This document shows, in pieces, positions 31,933 through 42,659 of a DNA stretch of 64,000 nt. Source of the stretch: Maylandia zebra. Lineage: Eukaryota > Chordata > Actinopteri > Cichliformes > Cichlidae. The position numbers were made by a program, and so were the translations under genes. How positions within the stretch are numbered: position 1 is the first letter of the stretch; each line of letters starts with the position of its first letter. The DNA lies in assembly GCF_041146795.1 (NCBI RefSeq), contig NC_135177.1:62001-126000 (forward strand). Direction: 5' to 3'. Below the pieces are notes generated by a model. It searched no databases and was not told where the DNA came from. It worked only from the letters and a program-made list of their open reading frames with translations.

Positions 31933-33556
31933 CAGGAGTCCCCAACCTTTTTTGCACCGCAGACGACTTTAATGTCAGACAATATTTTCAGGGAACGACC
32001 TTTAAGGTGTCGCGGATAAATACAACAAAAGAATAAAAAAAAAAGAAACTGTGGTATTTTGTAAATATAATAATAAACGTGACTTGAGCTGTGCGCCAAC
32101 AACAATGACAGTGACATCCTCCTCTCTGCTTCTTACAGTTTTTTCTGAATGCTTAAACCCTAACTGTGATTCCTGTAGCACAATCTCTAAAACTATTCAG
32201 ACTTATAGCAAAACCACTCACTGAGTTTGCAAAACTAAAAGCACAAAAACTGCTTTGCACTCAGTTTGCAATTTTGTAACACACACTTTGCAAAACTGTA
32301 GGCACAATTCACTGCACAACACTCAATTACCAAATTTCCAACACACTCCTAGCAAAAGTATACACATGTATGGCTATCATTAACACTAACTTGCCAACTG
32401 TCTGGCACACTTTCACATGTGAAAACTTTTTTAGATAATTAGTTCACTTTGCAATCAGCCTAAGCACTATAATACAGGTAAGCTGTGTGTGCAGAGTACA
32501 ATGGAGGGAGCAGAAAGAGTGAGAAGTAGAGGAGGCCGAGGAAGAGGACGTGGAGGTGAAGAAATAGGATGAAGAGGACGACAAGGACAAGGAGGAGCAA
32601 GAGGAAGACGAGGAGGAGGGAGAGGAAGATGAGGAGGGGGGAGAGGAAGGGTAGGAAGAGTAAGAAATAGAATTGCTGATGACATCAGAGCTACAATAGT
32701 GGACCATGTAATCAACCGTGGAATGACCCTGAGGGTAGCTGGCCAACGGGTCCAGCCTAACTCGAGCCGCTACACTGTAGCAAGTACCATAAGGACATCT
32801 TGAAATGAGAATCGGTTAGTACAGTCACTTCGCACAAAGATTTGTAGCACTGCCATATGCCAATGAGAAACACACCAATACCATTGATGTAAAAATACTG
32901 AAATTGTTACTTTACAGAATTGCTAGATGACCAGATGCTGGGGGCAGAGGAAGCATGTTCACTGCAGACCAAGTAACCCATATAGTCATTATGGCGATTG
33001 CAAATAATCCTATACTTGGAAATAAACACTTGTGTTTGTTTTGATGTACTTGAAGTTTGGATCCCTCTATGCTTATGGATCTATGACAGAAGTATGAGCT
33101 CAAACTGACATAGCCTACCTTGTGCACAGAGAAAGCAAAAGCCAGATGTGTTTTGTATTCATACCATCAGTGTGCAGTTGGCGCATTGTGTGCTTAGTAG
33201 ATGATGGCCTGTGTGTACTGTTTGATACGGAAACACCATTTTTACGAAGGTGTGAAGAGTTAATCTAGCTGTGTTCGCTTTTGCAAGAGAACTACAATGT
33301 TTTGATTATTGGGTGACAGGTTTTCTTATTTGTGTGAAGAGTTTTGCAAAATTAGCCAATAGTTACAAAAAATGTGCTTAAGCAATCAGAAAAAACTGTA
33401 AGACTCTCTGGTCGCTATGGTAACGCGTAAATAGTTCTTTCAAAATAAGACACACAACTACAAACATACATTTCACACCGGAGGATCAACTCTCGCGGAA
33501 TGGTACCAAAAGACTCACGGACCGGGCCCGGTCCGTGGGCCTATTAGGGACCGCTC
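31933..33556. mobile_element. hAT-like MITE inside the pogo-like element
   Basis: Starts CAGGAGTCCCCAACC and ends near GGGACCGCTC, flanked by the 8-bp duplication CTGTACAG (31925-31932 and 33557-33564), a hAT-sized target site. The palindrome-like GGACCGGGCCCGGTCC (33518-33533) is near the right end. It is non-coding and interrupted by Tc1-like copy B. Confidence 0.7.
32136..33398 (+). mobile_element. Tc1/mariner-like element, copy B (inverted to copy A)
   Basis: 1263 bp, nearly identical to copy A but in opposite orientation, with its own TA target pair (32134-32135, 33399-33400). It lacks about 18 bases relative to A near 33045. The transposase start with the same Arg/Gly tract and helix-turn-helix lies on the plus strand from 32501; in-frame stops are shared with copy A, so both derive from one already defective master. 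Confidence 0.85.
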
Positions 33557-33860
33557 CTGTACAGGAGACACTGGACTAGATGGATTGACAATGGTCTACA
33601 GCAATCAGAACGCACAACACGATGTACTGTAAAAAAATAAATAAATCAGCGAAACAGCAAGTGTCGCGGAAGGTGCGCCGCGTTATAGCGAGGGACCACT
33701 GTACACTTTTGGCCACGAACAATTTAGGGGATGGTGAATTTTTTTGAACAAACCCAGAGTGTTAAAAAAACCCCACTTAAAACCATTTTTATTTCTCAGC
33801 AGCATCAATAGTAACAAAAACGCAATTTAGTTTTCGCTGTCAAAGTCGATTTAACTGAAG

Positions 33861-33957
33861 TTACGTGTTTCCGGTTACTGTGGAGGTCACGTGTTTCCGG
33901 TTACTGTGGAGGTCACGTGTTTCCGGTTACTGTGGAGCTCCACAGTGGCTGCAGCCA
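33861..33957 (-). repeat. Right terminus with three tandem subterminal units
   Basis: Three tandem units of about 26 bases (each with CACGTGTTTCCGGTTACTG, the first with TACGTG) lead into CTGTGGAGCTCCACAG (33930-33945) and TGGCTGCAGCCA (33946-33957). The left end has only one such unit. Confidence 0.75.
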
Positions 33958-35656
33958 GGTGCTCTTGGTATTTTGCGGCAAAATCATCCACACCCACCGC
34001 CGCGCTATCAATTGTGGGATATATGGGACCACGAAGCGTGCACCGGACCACGCTTGATATTTGGGGAAATCGATGGCACATTTGGAGTATGCATTTGAAG
34101 TACACTTCATAGTGCAGAAGCCAATGCTGCATTCTCTTACACTCAGATATCTGAGCTTCACTGTGAAAACATAATCGCACATTTGATATTTGATAGAATT
34201 TTATTGTTTTAGCTTCGGGGTGGCACCTGGGGTGGCTAGTCTGGTGGGGGGGTTGCCTGTGCCCCCCCCCCAGGCCACCCTGCTGGACACGCCACTGCTC
34301 CCGAGTGTCCTCAAACGCCTCTCTGGGTGTTTTCTACCTGCTCAGTTTACTTTCGCTTTCCTGAACTTCGTGCAGTGGAGCTTGTTGTTGGTGTGTGAAG
34401 AAACTTTAAGTTTTCTTTGTTTCCTCCTTTAACAGTTTGTCTTTAGGAACTTTACTGTTTGTTCAGCCCATGTTTGAGTTCTTCACACAACTGTGTGTGT
34501 TTGTATTTCCGGTCTCTCCATTAAAGTCAGTGTGTAATAGGGTTAGCCAGGGTTAGGGTTAGGAAAACATATTTTTTCCTGGCTAACATCAGCTGTGTGC
34601 AGCTTAGTTCCAGCACAAATCTGCCGCTCCAGAGTTCACGGTAACGGACTCACAGCTGGACCAACAAGGCCGAGTGTGTTCTCCACTCTGAGCTACGTTT
34701 GTGTTAGTGTACTTATAGTTTGTACTTTGTGAGTTCACTCAGAGCACAGAGAACACAGCGTACGTGATGACGTCACAACTCAGCTGCAGTGTTTTTCTCA
34801 CTTTTTCCACCTTTACTGTCACTGTGATTAATATTTACATATGACACCTGCAGAGCTCTGACGCTAAGCTAGCCAGACAGCATGCTAACGCTAAGCTAAC
34901 GCTAAGAGCTCTTAAAGATACAAGTTAAAAATGTAATTGAGCACTTTGTGAATGAGAGCAGCAACAACAGCACAGAGTTAGTTGATGGTCAGATGGTTAC
35001 AGAAAGAGCAGCAGACTTTGCAAATTATTATTCCAGCTGTAACTTAGACATGACATGTAAACAGACTGTTGGCTCTCCTCAAACAGGAAGTGATGCTTCC
35101 CTTTCAGCCTTCTGTGGATTTTCTTCAGTAAAAGCTGAAGTCAAACTGTCAACATGTCAGCACACAACATGGAGCTCTGAGTGTTTATTAAAGGATCATT
35201 GTGTGAGAGACGCTCTAACACAGCTGACTGCAGCCTTTAGCTGTGAGCACACAGTGTCTCACATTTACATTCATTTACTATCAAACACACTCGGGAACTT
35301 TAAACAGCTGCTGTTATCAAGTGAAAATAGCAAAGATTTCAGGGCTGAGCTCCAGTGTTTCTACATCCTAGTAACACCTCAGAGAGTCACAACTCATCAA
35401 AGCTTCTCATTATCATCAGGACAGATTTAGGTCAATATCATTTCACATTTCTGTATCATCATCCATCAAATGTTGACACATAGTGGGTTTGTCATTCTCT
35501 CAGCTGACACTGAGATGAAGCAGGAAAGAAGCAGCTGATATCTGGACAGCACACATGATGGAAAGGAGGATTTCAGCTGATGTGCACATGAATGATTTGT
35601 GTTTCCTCTGCAGGTGAAGGTAGAAAGTGTGTGTGAGCTGATGTGAATTGAGCAGC
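33958..35656 (+). other. Upstream region of the NLR gene
   Basis: No convincing gene. A GC-rich fragment near 34215-34310 (ending GGACACGCCACTG) looks like the end of a DNA transposon. A perfect CRE-type site TGACGTCA lies at 34768-34775, about 890 bases before the first NLR ATG, in a stretch with several TGAGTTCACTC-like and GC-box-poor motifs. A 160-codon frame at 34948-35430 is not supported by family knowledge and is treated as chance. Confidence 0.45.
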
Positions 35657-35956
35657 ATGGATCAGTGTGAGGACAGAGAGGAGGGAGTCCCTCCCTCTAA
35701 AAGCACTCTGTGTGGGGAACATGAGAGCCAGACCAAAGCTCAGAGGTGAGATGACCATCTCTAACTGTCCATGACTCTTCTCCATGTCACAGCTCAGCAC
35801 TCACATCACTGCCCCATCATTATTCACAGGAACCAACCTGGACCTCCACCCAGCTCTGTTTCCCTACAGAGTGACCGGTCTAAAGATAAACCCATTTATT
35901 TTAAAGTCCAGCCTCTGTCTGCTGCAGAGAGGTGAGCTGTTATTAAGATAAACTGA

Positions 35957-36535
35957 TGTAAGTAAGTAAGTAAGTAAAATTTATTTATATAGCACATTTC
36001 ACAGATAAAAGTCATAAAGTCATTTACAATAAAATCAAAAATACAAATAAAATAATATAAAACAGTGAAAAAATTAATTAAAAGCTTGTTTGTATAAAAA
36101 TGTCTTCAGCTGCTTTTTAAAGGATTCAATGGAGTCTAGACAGCGTAAAAAAGACAACAGCAGGGAGTTCCACAGCACTTGGTGCCAGTGCCTGAAAAGT
36201 CCAATCCCCACGTGTTTTAAACCTAGTAATTGGGACCACCAGTAACCTCTGACCTGATGACCCAAGTGACGGGATGAAGCATGAGGTTTCAACAGGTCAG
36301 AGATATACTTAGGAGCTTCACCGTGCAGAGCTCTAAAAGTTACAACTAAAATTTTAAAATGAACGCTCAAATTTAGTGGCAACCAATGAAGAGAAGCTAA
36401 AACTGGAGTAATGTGTGACCTCTTCTTTGTGCCAGCTAAAAGTCTTGCCGCTGGATTCTGTACAGTGTGAAGATGATCCAGAGCTGATTTGTTGAGACAA
36501 GTAAAAAGACCATTACAATAATCCAAACTGCTTTT
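35957..36535 (-). mobile_element. L2-type LINE 3' fragment in an NLR intron
   Basis: Minus strand; the tail is CTTA repeats next to TTTATTTATATAGCAC at the low coordinate. It encodes the RT C-terminal part (MDYCNGLF, LHTVQNPAARLL, LASLHWLPL, ALHGEAPKYISDLL), the typical end of L2-clade proteins. 5'-truncated at about 36535. Confidence 0.85.
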
Positions 36536-36740
36536 TTAGACAAAGGCTCATCGTGTGAGCCCAGATGTGTATAACAGCTGGATGAAGGAGAACGATCACA
36601 GTCACGTCTCTATCCGCCTTTATTAATGAACTTCCTGTTGCTTGCAGATGACAGGAACGCAAAGTGTTTGTTCCACGTGATGCTGCAGGATTTGTTAACA
36701 TGTCCATGATGGTAACATCTCCTCGTCTAACTGCAAACAC

Positions 36741-37290
36741 ATGAACGCTCCTAATGTATTTTGTATTTACAGTTTTGAGGGATAAGCCTCTTAAATTTCT
36801 CTAACTAGAAATAGATGTTAAAAAAAACAAACGATTTTCAATTTATTTGTAGTTCATTGCACTTTTTTGCAATTTATGTAATTACTATGCACTTAATGCA
36901 TACATATTATTAAAAGTTAGGCTATAATGGTTGTATTGATGTATAGCAACTTGAAAAGCTCCCAAAAATGTCACTACAGCATGTAAAAATATAATATAAG
37001 CTCTGGCAGACTTGGTTCTATGGTAGGTCTTAAAGGGTTAATCAACCATTTGATGTGATAACAATATCAAAGTCTAGGAAAAACACTGGAAAAGAAGAAG
37101 ATTTTGAGATAGAGGTATATGAATTCCTCCACTTAGATAGGACTAATAAAAAAGGAGATGGTGTGGCACTCTATGTTAATAAAAATACTTTATACCTTAG
37201 CTCGTTAACAATACTGTAATGCTGTAAGCCTCGAGTTTGTAACTTACGTTACAATAACACTGTCGTGCACCAACAGTTTATTTAGGTCTT
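36741..37290. other. NLR intron without recognisable feature
   Basis: AT-rich; nothing coding or repetitive recognised beyond scattered poly-purine runs. Confidence 0.4.
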
Positions 37291-37300
37291 GGCAATTTGC

Positions 37301-38440
37301 TCACATACTGTAGTCCTTGACATCCTGGATGGTTGCAAGGGAGCTGCTAGTGCCATCGGGGTTAAATATTTTAATGATGGCTGGATAAAGGAAGGAATAT
37401 TTGATCCCCGCCTCTCGGAGAGCTTTACGCGCATTCACCGACTCCTTTCTCTTTCGTGCCACCTTAGCGGAGAAATCCTGATAGAAGGACACACTCCCTG
37501 TCTCTGTGTTTGTGGTACTTTTAGCCCTGGCAGCCTGGAGAATCTTCTGTGTATCGGAGTAGTAATGAAGCCGGACCAGTACTGCATGCGGTCCCTCCGT
37601 GCTGGTAAGCCTCATAGGTGTTCCAGTGCGATGAGCTCTATCGACTGTAATGGCACTCTGCTGAAGGCCCAGGACTTCTGGTACCCGCTTTTTAAAAAAG
37701 TCCACTGGTGCTCTACCCTCCGCGCCTTCTTTTAGCCCGACAATCGTAAATAGTCTGCATTTGTATAGCGCTTTTCTAGTCCCTTAAGGACCCCAAAGCG
37801 CTTCACACTACATTCAGTCATTCACCCATTCACACACTGGCGATGGCAAGCTACATTGTAGCCACAGCTGCCCTGGGGCGCACTGACAGAGGCGAGGCTG
37901 CCGGACACTGGCGCCACCTCTGACCACCACCAGTAGGCAAACACGGGGTTAGTATCTTGTCCAAGGATATTTGGCACGCAGCCAGGAGGCAGCCTGGGAT
38001 CGAACCACCGACCTTCTGATTAGTGGCTGACCTGCTCTGCCACCTGAGCTACAGCCACCCAATCCTCATGTTCTGCAGCCGGCTCTAATTCTCAAAGCCT
38101 TCCAGACGCTCCATGGCCTTCTTAAGCTGGGTCTCGAGAGCGGCAATACGTGGCTCACTTGTAGCCGTAACATCTTCCAAGTCCGAGACCCACTGCTCCA
38201 CTGTTCCCATTTTTTCTATCAGATTATCGAATTTCTCAGTGAGCTTGTTTATTGGCTTTATGACTTCGGATATCTTACTATCCAATACTTTTGATATGTT
38301 AGAAGTCACCTTGTCCACAATCACGTCATCCTGCAGTGTACTTAGTGCATCCTCAGCCTCGCACATGGTCTCATTTTCGGGGCAATTGCTAGCTACCATG
38401 TCACTGCTAGCTTTCGCTTTGACTCCTCGTTTGCCCATTT
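37301..38440 (-). pseudogene. L1-like LINE ORF1 (RNA-binding protein), split by a SINE
   Basis: The N-terminal part at 38438-38085 has a long coiled coil (KLTEKFDNLIEKMGTVEQWVSDLEDV). The C-terminal part at 37705-37301 has FFKKRVPEVLGL, ITVDRAHRTG and VLVRLHYYSDTQKIL, matching the L1 ORF1 RRM and C-terminal domain. A SINE lies between them. ORF1p coats LINE RNA. No ORF2 is seen next to it, so only this piece inserted or survived. Confidence 0.8.
37746..38059 (-). mobile_element. tRNA-derived SINE
   Basis: On the minus strand it starts with a tRNA-like head: A box TAGCTCAGGTGG and B box GGTTCGATCCC (near 38050 and 37998). It ends with a LINE-related tail containing AAAAGCGCTATACAAATGCAG. A short duplication CAATC flanks it (37741-37745 and 38060-38064). 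Inserted inside an L1-like ORF1. Confidence 0.85.
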
Positions 38441-38464
38441 CTCTCTTTTTGCTTGATCCAGGGT

Positions 38465-39370
38465 GTGCAAAAACACTTGTCTAAAGACAAGCAAAAAAAA
38501 AAAAAACGGGAACCACCCCCCACCCTCCACCTCAAGATGCTTAATCGACGTAATCAACTTTAATTCGATGCAGTGTGGGAAAAATGCACAGAAACTAATT
38601 AAATAGATTCAACATCTTTCTTCAAAACAATTGCAGACTGCACAGATGGTATCTTCCCAAATGAAAAAGTAGCATAGCTTCCTAGGGTATATTAGACTTA
38701 ACAGTTACTATATACAGTAATGGACTTCTATACATTTTACAGCAGATTAAAACTTTGGGTGTAAGATTCAGATAATTATTTATTAAAAGCTCGACATTTT
38801 AAATGTGAATAAGAAAGAAAAGTATGTCTTTGTGCCCCCTTTTCCCTGTTAATGCCCTATCGGCCCCCCTGGCTAAACTTTGCTAGAGCCGCTCCTGCAC
38901 AGTTACCAGCCGTCAGCGGCATAGAAAAGGATCCTGGTCTAGAAAGTAATATTAAATAAATTCTAACAACAGCTTATCACGTGCTGCTGTTGTTCAGCTG
39001 CTGGTTTCCTCTTTCTGGTTCAAAGTGGGCCAAAAACAAAGAAGTGAGATGGACTCGCGACAGAAAAGCTGATCAGCTGATCATTAATCAGTTTCACGAT
39101 TGAAGTAGCAGCAGGAGAGGGAGGGAGAGAGAAGAGGCAGTCGCTCTATATATCGGTTGTTAAGCTTAATGTGGGAATGCTTTACAGACATTCAGAGATG
39201 AACTTACACACTTACTTTACTTCTCTCTGGGATCACTTCCTCAGAGATGAAATGCCGGTTTGGTAGCGAGGCTACAAATACACACGACCGCTCTATCACG
39301 TGATGCACACTGCTACTGTGCTACGGTTATGAGCCGATTTACGCCATGTCACAAGTTTTGTGAGGTGCTT
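38465..39370. other. NLR intron, degraded repeats
   Basis: No gene. Includes a poly(A) tract (38490-38505). A DNA-transposon-like end (CCGATACGTAATATCGGATCGGTCCATCTCTAG) is seen at 39450-39487; its other end was not found. Confidence 0.4.
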
Positions 39371-39487
39371 TTTTGATATTTAATGGATCGGATTACATTT
39401 TTTTATTTCTCTCCGATATCCAATCCAGTAATTCACGTCAGTATCGGACTGATACCGATACGTAATATCGGATCGGTCCATCTCTAG

Positions 39488-40205
39488 TTAATACCATAAA
39501 ATTTCTTGGTGTGATCATTGATCGTAGGGCCTGGGCCTTTCATAGGGTCTTTCCCCTCACATAAGTGATGTGAGGGGAAAGTTAGCTCGAGGCATTGCTG
39601 TCTTGGGGAAAGCAAAACAATTTCTGGACAGGAAAACATTGTACACGTTATATTGTGCTTTGCTATTACCATACATGAGTTATTTTGTAGAGGTTTGGGG
39701 AAATACATATAAAAGTAATATTCAGACTATAACCATAATGCAGAAAAGGGGTATTAGATTAATAAATCAGAAGGGGTATAGGGCTCACACAAATGCACTC
39801 TTTATTAAGACGCAAGCTATAAAATTCCAGGATCTGGTGAAGTTTAAAAACAAGTAAATGGTTGTTAGAAAGAGAAGGGGGGTATAATTTTAGAGGGATG
39901 TGGAATTTAAAAATACAAAAAGTAAGAACAACTTTGAAAAGGATATCTATTTATATATAATTATATATAATAATAATTTATATAAATTCTGGAATGAGCT
40001 AAAAGAAGAAATAAAGGTCAGTAGGGATATAAACCAGTTTAAAATAAAACTCAAAAAATAAATTTTAAATAATTATAAGAATGAAGAAAATTAACCCAAG
40101 ACAGCAGTCAAAGTGATGTTTATTTTCTTTTGCAAATGATATTATAAAATGTTGGTGACTGTATATGTTTGAAATAAAAATGAACTGAAATGAACTGAAC
40201 TGAAG
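39488..40205 (+). mobile_element. LINE (CR1/L2-like) 3' fragment
   Basis: Plus strand; encodes an RT C-terminal region with several shifts (RGKLARGIAVLGKAKQFLDR, LYTLYCALLLPYMSYFVEVWG, IQTITIMQKRGIRLI), typical of fish jockey-superfamily LINEs. It ends with GAAATAAAAATGAACTGAA and a short GAACT repeat tail just upstream of NLR exon 3. Confidence 0.75.
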
Positions 40206-40268
40206 AAGTGAATGTTGTGTAGACTGAAGTTCAGAGTGGTGGGTCATTCATAAAGTATTCTGTTCCAG

Positions 40269-40470
40269 CTGCTGGAGGACAACATCATAACCTTTGTGAA
40301 GAACGAGCTGAAAAAGATCCAGAAGGTTCTGAGTCCAAATAAGCCCCAGTCATTGGAGTTTCAGAGGGAGGATGATGAACAGAGGAGAAACAGAGAGGCA
40401 TTTGTTAAGATCACAGTGGATTTCCTGAGGAGAATGAATCAGGAGGAACTGGCTGACCGTCTGCAGAACA
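40269..40470 (+). CDS. NLR exon before FISNA
   Basis: A 202-bp exon with clean AG and GT borders encoding LLEDNIITFVKNELKKIQ through ELADRLQN, a helical, charged segment that directly precedes the FISNA-NACHT exon in fish NLR-C genes. It joins the NACHT exon in phase across a 160-bp intron. Confidence 0.85.
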
Positions 40471-40630
40471 GTAAGAGGATTTCTATAAAGACTTAAGCTG
40501 CTGGATAAATGAGGGACTTATGACACCAGTGTGTTCAGTCATTTCTCATTTAGTCAGAAATTATCATCAGCGTTTTGTAAAATATGATTGTTGAAGTTGT
40601 GAATAGTAATAATAACAATACAACTTTTAG

Positions 40631-42419
40631 CTGCAGTCTGTCATCGTAACCTTAAATCCACCCTGAAGAAGAAGTTCCAGTGTGTGTTTGAGGGGATCGC
40701 TAAAGCAGGAAACCCAACCCTTCTGAATCAGATCTACACAGAGCTCTACATCACAGAGGGAGGGACTGCAGAGGTCAATGAGGAACATGAGGTCAGACAG
40801 ATTGAAACAGCATCCAGGAAACCAGCCAGACCAGAAACAACAATCAGACAAGAAGACCTCTTTAAAGCCTCACCTGGAAGAGATGAACCAATCAGAACAG
40901 TGCTGACAAAGGGAGTGGCTGGCATTGGGAAAACAGTCTTAACACAGAAATACACCCTGGACTGGGCTGAATACAAAGCCAACCAGGACATCCAGTTGAT
41001 ATTTCCATTCACTTTCAGAGAGCTGAATGTGCTGAAAGAGGAAAAGTTCAGCTTGGTGGGACTTGTTCATCACTTCTTTACTGAAACCAAAGAAGCAGGA
41101 ATCTGCAGCTTTGAAGACTTCCAGGTTGTGTTCATCTTTGATGGTCTGGATGAGTGTCGACTTCCTCTGGACTTCCACAAAACTACAATCATAACTGACC
41201 CTAGAAAGTCCACCTCAGTGGATGTGCTGCTGATAAACCTCATCAGGGGGAAACTGCTTCCCTCTGCTCACTTCTGGATAACCACACGACCTGCAGCAGC
41301 CAATCAGATCCCTCCTGACTGTGTTGCCATGGTGACAGAGGTCAGAGGGTTCACTGACCCACAGAAGGAGGAGTACTTCAGGAAGAGATTCAGAAATAAG
41401 AAGCAGACCAGCAGGATCATCTCCCACATCAAGACCTCACGAAGCCTCCACATCATGTGTCACATTCCAGTCTTCTGCTGGATCACTGCTACAGTTCTGG
41501 AGGATGTGCTGGAAACCAGAGAGGGAGGACAGCTGCCCAAGACCCTGACTGAGATGTACATCCACTTCCTGGTGGTTCAGGCCAAAGTGAAGAAGGTCAA
41601 GTATGATGGAGGAGCTGAGACAGATCCACACTGGAGTCCAGAGAGCAGGAAGATGATGGAGTCTCTGGGAAAACTGGCTTTTGATCAGCTGCAGAAAGGA
41701 AACCTGATCTTCTATGAATCAGACCTGACAGAGTGTGGCATCGATAGCAGAGCAGCCTCAGTGTACTCAGGAGTGTTCACACAGATCTTTAAAGAGGAGA
41801 GAGGACTGTACCAGGACATGGTGTTCTGCTTCATCCATCTGAGTGTTCAGGAGTTTCTGGCTGCTCTTCATGTCCATCTGACCTTCATCAACTGTGGACT
41901 CAATCTGCTGGAAGAACAACAAACATCCTCCAGGAAGTCTGAAACAGGAAAATCTGCAGAGAAACACTTCCACCAGAGTGCTATGTACAAGGCCTTACAG
42001 AGTCCAAATGGACACCTGGACTTGTTCCTCCGCTTCCTCCTGGGTCTTTCACTGCAGACCAATCATAATCTCCTACGCGGTCTGCTGACACAGACAGGAA
42101 TTAGTTCACAGACCAATCAGGAAACAGTCCGGTACATCAAGGAGAAGCTCGATGAGAATCTGTCTGCAGAAAAAAGCATCAATCTGTTCCACTGTCTGAA
42201 TGAACTGAATGATCGTTCTCTAGTGGAGGAGATCCAACAGTCCATGAGATCAGGACGTCTGTCCTACGATACAATTTCTCCTGCTCAGTGGTCAGCTCTA
42301 GTCTTCATCTTACTGTCATCAGAAAAAGATCTGGATGTGTTTGACCTGAAGAAATACTCTGCTTCAGAGGAAGGTCTTCTAGGGCTGCTGCCAGTGGTCA
42401 ACGCCTCCAACAAAGCTCT
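40631..42419 (+). CDS. NLR FISNA-NACHT exon
   Basis: A single 1.79-kb exon, fully open. It begins with the FISNA segment (VCHRNLKSTLKKKF ... TELYITEGG), followed by the NACHT ATPase with Walker A GVAGIGKT (about 40912-40935), Walker B VFIFDGLDE (about 41131-41157), the helical and winged-helix parts and a C-terminal stretch before the LRRs. NACHT binds ATP/dATP and drives oligomerisation of the receptor. The length and motif set equal those of intact fish NLR-C exons; no substitution of a key residue was seen. Confidence 0.93.
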
Positions 42420-42659
42420 GTAAGTAACTCTGTGATTAGTCTTATATTTATAACACAAACCGTGTAATGTGTGATGAACCCTTAAAAAATCATAGCAGCA
42501 GGAAATGTCAGTTTCTTAAACATTTCTGGGTGTCAGCTTTTATCAAAGTCACTTTCACTTTGACTGCACACAGTCTGTAAACCTTGACAAATTGTGACAG
42601 AAATGCAATGATCAGTAAGGACCCAGAGGACACTGACATCTACACTGTGGATAAGGAGG

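Larger units (their letters stand above)
31530..33701. mobile_element. pogo/Tigger-like element containing two others
   Basis: Ends CAGCAGTCCCTCGTTTATCGC on the left and GCGAGGGACCACTG on the right, flanked by TA (31528-31529, 33702-33703). The CAGT-GGTCCCTCG terminus is typical of Tigger/pogo non-autonomous elements. Own sequence is about 400 bp on the left and 140 bp on the right of the inner elements; no transposase left. Confidence 0.75.
21305..33957 (+). mobile_element. KDZ/Zisupton-type DNA transposon, 12.65 kb
   Basis: Bounded by inverted copies of the same terminal block (see the two terminal entries). Inside is one plus-strand multi-exon gene (about 22140-29093) with zinc fingers, a SWIM-like motif, a KDZ transposase core, a SAP-like segment and an Ulp1-like cysteine protease, the combination I associate with Zisupton elements of fish. 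About 4.7 kb follows the gene, of which 30241-33701 is later insertions. The gene has at least two in-frame stops and one frameshift, so this copy is probably not autonomous now. Family naming rests on domain content; no search was possible. Confidence 0.75.

Noticed and set aside
30241..33398. Composite transposon with two inverted Tc1-like arms
   Set aside because: Each arm has its own TA target pair, and arm B lies inside two other elements, so the arms inserted separately.
34537..34563. GGGTTA repeats as interstitial telomere sequence
   Set aside because: Only three or so imperfect units; too short.
34948..35430. 160-codon frame upstream of the NLR gene
   Set aside because: No domain, no splice link to the NLR exons in known family structure; probably chance in upstream sequence.
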